From contig NZ_JAMTCQ010000011.1 in assembly GCF_024171895.1 (NCBI RefSeq), positions 186,001-250,000 on the forward strand: a stretch of 64,000 bases of DNA, written 5' to 3'. The position numbers were made by a program, and so were the translations under genes. Below the pieces are notes generated by a model. That model saw nothing but the letters and a program-made list of their open reading frames with translations. It had not been told where the DNA came from and made no database searches. The first letter of the stretch is position 1. Each line of letters starts with the position of its first letter. Source of the DNA: Prauserella halophila. Its GTDB lineage: Bacteria; Actinomycetota; Actinomycetes; Mycobacteriales; Pseudonocardiaceae. This document shows positions 60,027-64,000 of the stretch, in pieces.

Positions 60027-60656
60027 CTACTCGAATCGAGACGGATCGCCGGCGCCGACACGGACGATCTCCGGATCGTCCCCGGAGAAGTCGACGACGG
60101 TCGTCGGTTCCACCCCGCAGTCGCCCGAGTCGATCACCGCGTCCAGCACGTGGTCGAGCGCCTCCTTGATGTCCCAGCCCTGGGTCATCGGCTCTTCTTC
60201 GCCAGGCAACAGCAGGGTGCTCGACACGAGCGGCTCGCCGAGGCCTTCCAGGAGCGCCTGTGTCGTGACGTGGTCCGGGATGCGCACGCCGACGGTCTTC
60301 TTCTTCGGGTGCAGCAGCCGCCGCGGCACTTCCTTCGTCGCGGGCAGGATGAACGTGTACTGGCCGGGGGTCGCGGACTTGATGGCACGGAACACGCTGT
60401 TGTCGACGTGGACGAACTGTCCCAGCTGGGAGAAATCCTGGCACACGAGCGTGAAGTGGTGCTTGTCGTCGAGCTTGCGGATGCTCCGGATGCGGTCGAG
60501 ACCCTCGCGGTTGTCGAGCGAGGTGCCGAGCGCGAAACACGAATCGGTGGGATAGGCGATCAGCCCGCCGGAGCGGAGAAGGTCGACGACCTTACCGACC
60601 GACCGCGGCTGAGGATTTTCCTGATGTACGTCGTAGTAGATCGCCATGGCCGACAC
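60027..60656 (-). CDS. Sua5/YciO/YrdC family protein
   Basis: 209 residues. GGLIAYPTDSCFALG and IRSIRKLDDKHHFTLVCQDFSQLGQF hold the Lys/Arg-rich ATP and tRNA-binding cleft; the usual KxR is RKLDDKHH, closer to YciO than to TsaC. TsaC proteins make threonylcarbamoyl-AMP for tRNA t6A; YciO relatives may have other substrates. GTVARHKSATPG...TFILPATKEVP agrees with the fold. Confidence 0.88.
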   Translation of the reverse strand: MSAMAIYYDVHQENPQPRSVGKVVDLLRSGGLIAYPTDSCFALGTSLDNREGLDRIRSIRKLDDKHHFTLVCQDFSQLGQFVHVDNSVFRAIKSATPGQYTFILPATKEVPRRLLHPKKKTVGVRIPDHVTTQALLEGLGEPLVSSTLLLPGEEEPMTQGWDIKEALDHVLDAVIDSGDCGVEPTTVVDFSGDDPEIVRVGAGDPSRFE

Positions 60657-60673
60657 CTTATGCGCCGCGCGCG

Positions 60674-60997
60674 CTATTCGCTCTCACGCAGGTCGAGCAG
60701 TGTGTTCAGACCGGTGATCTCGAAGCCGCGCAGCACGGCGCGGTTGCCGACGATCACTCGCAACGGTGTTCCGGCCTGGTCACAGCGTTCGTGGGCGCGG
60801 ACGAGGGCACTCAGCCCCGATGAGGCCAGGAAGGTGACGCCGCTGAGATCGGCGACCACGGCCATCGGAGGCGACACCTCGTCGCACGCGGCGTCCAGGG
60901 CCGAGTCGAGCTGAGCCACCGTGCCCAGATCCACTTCGCCCTTCGCGCGGACGAACAACGCGTCGTCGCTTCGGTCGGCCGTGATCACCAGTTCCAT
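60674..60997 (-). CDS. STAS domain anti-sigma factor antagonist
   Basis: 107 residues, a single STAS domain. GEVDLGTVAQLDSALDAAC and VVADLSGVTFLASSGLSALVRAHERC carry the phospho-acceptor Ser (in FLASSGL) of SpoIIAA/RsbV-like proteins. It would release a sigma factor from its anti-sigma kinase when unphosphorylated. The partner kinase is not in this window. Confidence 0.92.
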   Translation of the reverse strand: MELVITADRSDDALFVRAKGEVDLGTVAQLDSALDAACDEVSPPMAVVADLSGVTFLASSGLSALVRAHERCDQAGTPLRVIVGNRAVLRGFEITGLNTLLDLRESE

Positions 60998-61171
60998 TTG
61001 CTCTCCGTCACCAAGCCGTGTGCACGTCGGGTCTTCTCTTGTACCACGCCGGAGCCGTTCCGGCGCTTCGTACGCCGGCGCCGGGTGACCGCTGCGCGGG
61101 CCGGCAGGGGCGGCGGCGTGGACCGCAACGGACCGCGACCGCCCGCGCCGGGCACACGTCGCCGCGATCCG

Positions 61172-62101
61172 TCAGCCGACGAGCGCCACGACCCCGAACA
61201 GCACCGGCAACGAGACGATCGTCGTCGTGAGCGCAGCGTCGCGGGCGAGCTGCACGCCCTGGTCGAACCGCACCGCATAGCCGAAGACGTTCTGTGCGGT
61301 CGGCAGCGCGGCGCACACCACCGCGGCGAGCATCGCGTGTTCGCCCGCGCCGACCGCCGTAGCGAGCAGCCACGCGAGCACCGGATGGACGAGGTTCTTC
61401 ACCGTCACGACCGTGATCAGCGACGGGCGCAGGTCACGGTCCCGGCCGGGCAGGATCGAGGCGTGCAACGAGATGCCGAACGCCAGCAGCATCGCGGGCA
61501 CGGCCAGATCCCCCAGCAGGTCGATCGGGTCCATCACGGCCTCGGGTGGCAGGAAGCCCGTCGCGGAGCAGGCGATACCGGCGGCACTCGCCAGGGCGAG
61601 TGGGTTCCGCAGTGGCGCGCCGAACGCCCGCAGCCAGTTCGGACTGCCGCCGCCCGCACGTTCGGACAACACGTCGAGCACCGACGTGAATACGGGTGTC
61701 AGCACCGCCAGCTGGAACAACAGTACCGGTGCCACGTCGGCCACGCCGTGCAGGACGTACGTCGCGATGGGAATGCCGAGGTTGCCCGCATTGACGTAGC
61801 CGCTGGCCATCGAGCCGACGGTGAGCTCACCGGCCGCCCTGCGCCGCACCAGTCCGAACGGCAGGTACAACGCGCACGCGAGAGTGCTGGTGACGGCCGT
61901 GACGAGCAGCGCCGTGGAGAAGACCGCGCCGACGTCGGTGCGGGCGAGGGTACTGAACAGCAAGGCCGGGCTGCCGACGAAGAACGCTGTGCGGGAGAGC
62001 ACCTGCATGGCCGATCCACCCAGCGCACCGGTGCGGCCGAGGACGTATCCGACCGCGACCACGAGCCCGATGACCAGGAATCCTTCGAGCACTCCGTTCA
62101 T
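61172..62101 (-). CDS. AEC family transporter (auxin efflux carrier-like)
   Basis: 309 residues from ATG 62101; about ten membrane helices in two inverted halves. GYVNAGNLGIPIATYVLHG and FGISLHASILPGRDRDLRPSLITVVTVKNLVHPVLAWLL are AEC landmarks; PTAQNVFGYAVRF lies near the substrate site. Exports organic acids or similar; substrate unknown. A CRP-like palindrome lies 28 bases upstream. Confidence 0.9.
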   Translation of the reverse strand: MNGVLEGFLVIGLVVAVGYVLGRTGALGGSAMQVLSRTAFFVGSPALLFSTLARTDVGAVFSTALLVTAVTSTLACALYLPFGLVRRRAAGELTVGSMASGYVNAGNLGIPIATYVLHGVADVAPVLLFQLAVLTPVFTSVLDVLSERAGGGSPNWLRAFGAPLRNPLALASAAGIACSATGFLPPEAVMDPIDLLGDLAVPAMLLAFGISLHASILPGRDRDLRPSLITVVTVKNLVHPVLAWLLATAVGAGEHAMLAAVVCAALPTAQNVFGYAVRFDQGVQLARDAALTTTIVSLPVLFGVVALVG

Positions 62102-62107
62102 GCGGCC

Positions 62108-62144
62108 GTCACACCTCGACCCTAAGTGTGTGACTTCCGTCACT
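62108..62144 (-). promoter_or_regulatory. CRP/GlxR-like operator before AEC gene
   Basis: TGTGA-N6-TCACT (62129-62144) matches the CRP-family pattern, and GTGTGAC (62128-62134) also pairs with GTCACAC (62108-62114), giving two overlapping inverted repeats in the leader of the AEC transporter gene. Confidence 0.45.
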
Positions 62145-62261
62145 TTCCCCCGGGTGGTGGTGTTCGGGTCCACTGTGGACCGACGTGGCGGCGGCCCTGC
62201 GCTCCGGCACGACCGCCCACGTCCGTGCCTCGGGGTGACCAGCGGTGGGGCGCGGACCCGG

Positions 62262-63155
62262 TCAGTGCCGATCCGGGCGGACGATCATCACCGGGCATGC
62301 GGCGTGATGGATGAGCGCCTGGCTCGTCGATCCGAGGAGCATCCCGCGGAAACCCCCGCGCCCGCGGCTGCCGGCCACCAGAAGCCGCGCACCCGCTGCG
62401 CGTTCCAGCAACTGCTGCCGCGGCTTGCCCGGCACCACGACACGCTCGACGCGCACGTCCGGGTACCGCTCGGGCATCCCGGCGAGCGCCTCCGACAGCA
62501 CGATCTGTTCGGACTGTTCCCGCGACGATCCCTCGGCCATCTCGGGCAGGCCCGGCTCGTACTCCACGTCCGCCCACGCGTGCACCGCGACCAGGGGCGC
62601 ACCGAGCAGGGACGCCTCCCGGAACGCCATCGTCACCGCCGCCGTGCTCACGCCGCTGCCGTCGACCCCGACGACCACCGGCCCGTCGCTCGCCGCCTCG
62701 CTGTCACCCCGCACGACGACCACCGGGCAGTGAGCGTGCGCGGTCAGCGACACCGACGTCGATCCCACCAGCATCCCGGTGAAACCACCGCGCCCGGAGG
62801 TTCCGACGACCAGCATGCTCGCCCGCTCCGACTCGTCCACCAGCATCGGCACCGAGCCCTGCAACAGCATGTCCGTCTCCACGCGCAGTTCCGGCGCGCG
62901 GGCCGTCACGCGAGTCCGGGCATCGTCCATGAACGTGCGCCCCTCGTCCTCCATCGCCCGGTACACCTCCGGGCTCGCGGGCAGGTCGCCGCCGTAGAAC
63001 CCCTGGACATACGTGAAGGCGTGCACGATCCGCAGCGGCCGGTTGCTCAGCACCGCCATGTCGGTGGCCCAGTCCAGCGCGCGCTCCGCGCCCTCCGACC
63101 CGTCGGTTCCGACCACCACCGGGCCGTCCCGCAGCACTGGCGGGTCGGTGTCCAT
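62262..63155 (-). CDS. Universal stress protein, two UspA domains
   Basis: 297 residues: tandem UspA domains. Each has an ATP loop: VGTSGRGGFTGMLVGSTS (about 117-134) and AGSRGRGGFRGMLLGSTS (near 270). Such double-domain ATP-binding Usp proteins belong to hypoxia/dormancy regulons in mycobacteria. It lies 36 bases downstream of the Acg-like nitroreductase on the same strand. Confidence 0.94.
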   Translation of the reverse strand: MDTDPPVLRDGPVVVGTDGSEGAERALDWATDMAVLSNRPLRIVHAFTYVQGFYGGDLPASPEVYRAMEDEGRTFMDDARTRVTARAPELRVETDMLLQGSVPMLVDESERASMLVVGTSGRGGFTGMLVGSTSVSLTAHAHCPVVVVRGDSEAASDGPVVVGVDGSGVSTAAVTMAFREASLLGAPLVAVHAWADVEYEPGLPEMAEGSSREQSEQIVLSEALAGMPERYPDVRVERVVVPGKPRQQLLERAAGARLLVAGSRGRGGFRGMLLGSTSQALIHHAACPVMIVRPDRH

Positions 63156-63191
63156 ACCTGACGCTCCTTTCGAGGTAACCGGACGCGACCG

Positions 63192-64000
63192 TCACCCGGC
63201 GTAACTCGTCACGTCCTCGACCGGCCGTCGCGGCGTCGTCGCACCGGGATATCCGTGGCCGAGCCGCAACACGGTCTGCGGATACCCACGCCGGCCCAGT
63301 GCAGTCGTGAGCTCGACACGAGTGGATTCCACCTCCACCGGCTGCGGGAGGAACGACGCACTCAACCCGCGCGAGGTCGCGGCGAGCAACACGTGTTCCA
63401 GCGCGATGCCCGCACCGATCCGGTGCCTGCGGGTATCGCCGGTACTGGTCAGCACCGCAACGACCGGGTCGCGCTCGAAGGCGCGTTCGGCGGTCGACGG
63501 GCTGTCGTCGGTCCGCCGTGCTGCACCGAAGTCGCGCATGGCAAGCAGCGTTCCCGCCTCGGCCCGCGGCCCTCCCGCGGAGGCGGGCACCCCGTCCGGG
63601 CGTTCGCCGTCGTGGGTCCATGCGGCCAGCTCGGCACGATAGGCCGCATCTCGGGCGAGCGTGTGATCGGCGCGACGCAACAATGCGGCGAACATGTCGA
63701 GTTCGCCACCCGACAGCATCACGAGTCGGGCGGCGTCGCTCTCGGCCGCTCCGGTGAGCCGATGCAGTAGCGACGACGGGACCGGCCGGTCGGCGAACGG
63801 CCTGCGATTCGTGGCACGGCGCGCGACGGCAGTACCCAGCGCGACGTCCTCCGGACCAGGACGGTGCGGACCCGTGAACCACACTGTGCCCGCCAGTTCG
63901 GGGCGCTGCCGGTCGGGTAGCACCTCCACGGTGCACGCGTGCCCGGCGGCCGCCAGGGCGGTCCGCATGTTGCACAGGACGGCACCACAGGCCAGGTCGG
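63192..64000 (-). CDS. Acg-like nitroreductase family protein (5' end outside window)
   Basis: The last ~269 residues are present; the start lies beyond the right edge. The frame is open to the edge, reading DLACGAVLCNMRTALAAAGH, the start of the second half of the Acg/Rv2032 group. ALGTAVARRATNRRPFADRPVP and AGIALEHVLLAATSRGLSASFLPQPVE are nitroreductase-fold segments. Rv2032 homologues sequester FMN and are dormancy-induced; the linked universal stress gene supports that setting. Confidence 0.88.
   Translation of the reverse strand, partial: DLACGAVLCNMRTALAAAGHACTVEVLPDRQRPELAGTVWFTGPHRPGPEDVALGTAVARRATNRRPFADRPVPSSLLHRLTGAAESDAARLVMLSGGELDMFAALLRRADHTLARDAAYRAELAAWTHDGERPDGVPASAGGPRAEAGTLLAMRDFGAARRTDDSPSTAERAFERDPVVAVLTSTGDTRRHRIGAGIALEHVLLAATSRGLSASFLPQPVEVESTRVELTTALGRRGYPQTVLRLGHGYPGATTPRRPVEDVTSYAG

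Overview
The window is dense, GC-rich actinobacterial chromosome: GTG starts and 1- or 4-base gene overlaps are frequent and gene density is high. The gene set points to a mycolata-like or Pseudonocardiaceae-type actinomycete: F420-dependent enzymes (Ddn-like, Rv0121-like, LLM class), an MptB-type mannosyltransferase, actinobacterial signature families (DUF3097, DUF3090, the SCO1664 family, DUF5703, DUF2277, DUF6292) and an Acg-type nitroreductase. No rRNA, tRNA or CRISPR array was seen. The family call is inference; actinobacterial origin is firm.

Layout. 1-1.9 kb: the start of a glycosyltransferase (cut by the window edge), a TetR/deazaflavin-oxidoreductase pair and cspA with a long leader. 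1.9-9.2 kb is accessory in character: a zinc-motif coiled-coil protein behind an AT-rich palindrome, a three-gene ABC exporter cassette bounded by a perfect 27-bp direct repeat, and a methyltransferase divergent from an ArsR-rhodanese fusion plus MFS exporter over a strong palindrome. 9.4-16 kb: a second methyltransferase, a hydrolase, two coupled hypothetical genes facing an XRE regulator with its small partner, then a tyrosine recombinase coupled to a helical-repeat protein. 16-22 kb: AraC and RibD-like genes, an SPFH/NfeD membrane pair, DUF3097, SCO1664-family and DUF3090 genes.

22-34 kb is rich in peptide and cell-wall functions: an S9 peptidase coupled to an LD-carboxypeptidase, an MptB-like mannosyltransferase, a complete dipeptide ABC transporter (binding protein, two permeases, fused double ATPase) and an M55 D-aminopeptidase. 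35-43 kb is mostly core: FUSC transporter, malate dehydrogenase, M3 oligopeptidase, an MSMEG_4193-type phosphatase, UppP and an F420 luciferase-like enzyme. 43-50 kb: an aldo/keto reductase-lipoprotein-DUF5703 chain, two crotonases, a sulfotransferase divergent from a lone APS kinase, and a YbdK-type ligase. 50-64 kb: lipid/redox enzymes (FAD desaturase-like, Baeyer-Villiger-type monooxygenase, CoA transferase, old-yellow-enzyme type), BASS and AEC transporters, several small regulators, a YciO/Sua5 protein, a STAS protein, a tandem universal stress protein and the 3' part of an Acg-like nitroreductase.

The best candidates for something undescribed are the recombinase-helical-repeat operon with its neighbouring XRE locus (11.2-16 kb), the repeat-bounded ABC cassette (3.7-6.6 kb) and the coiled-coil gene with its own palindromic site (2.38-3.66 kb).
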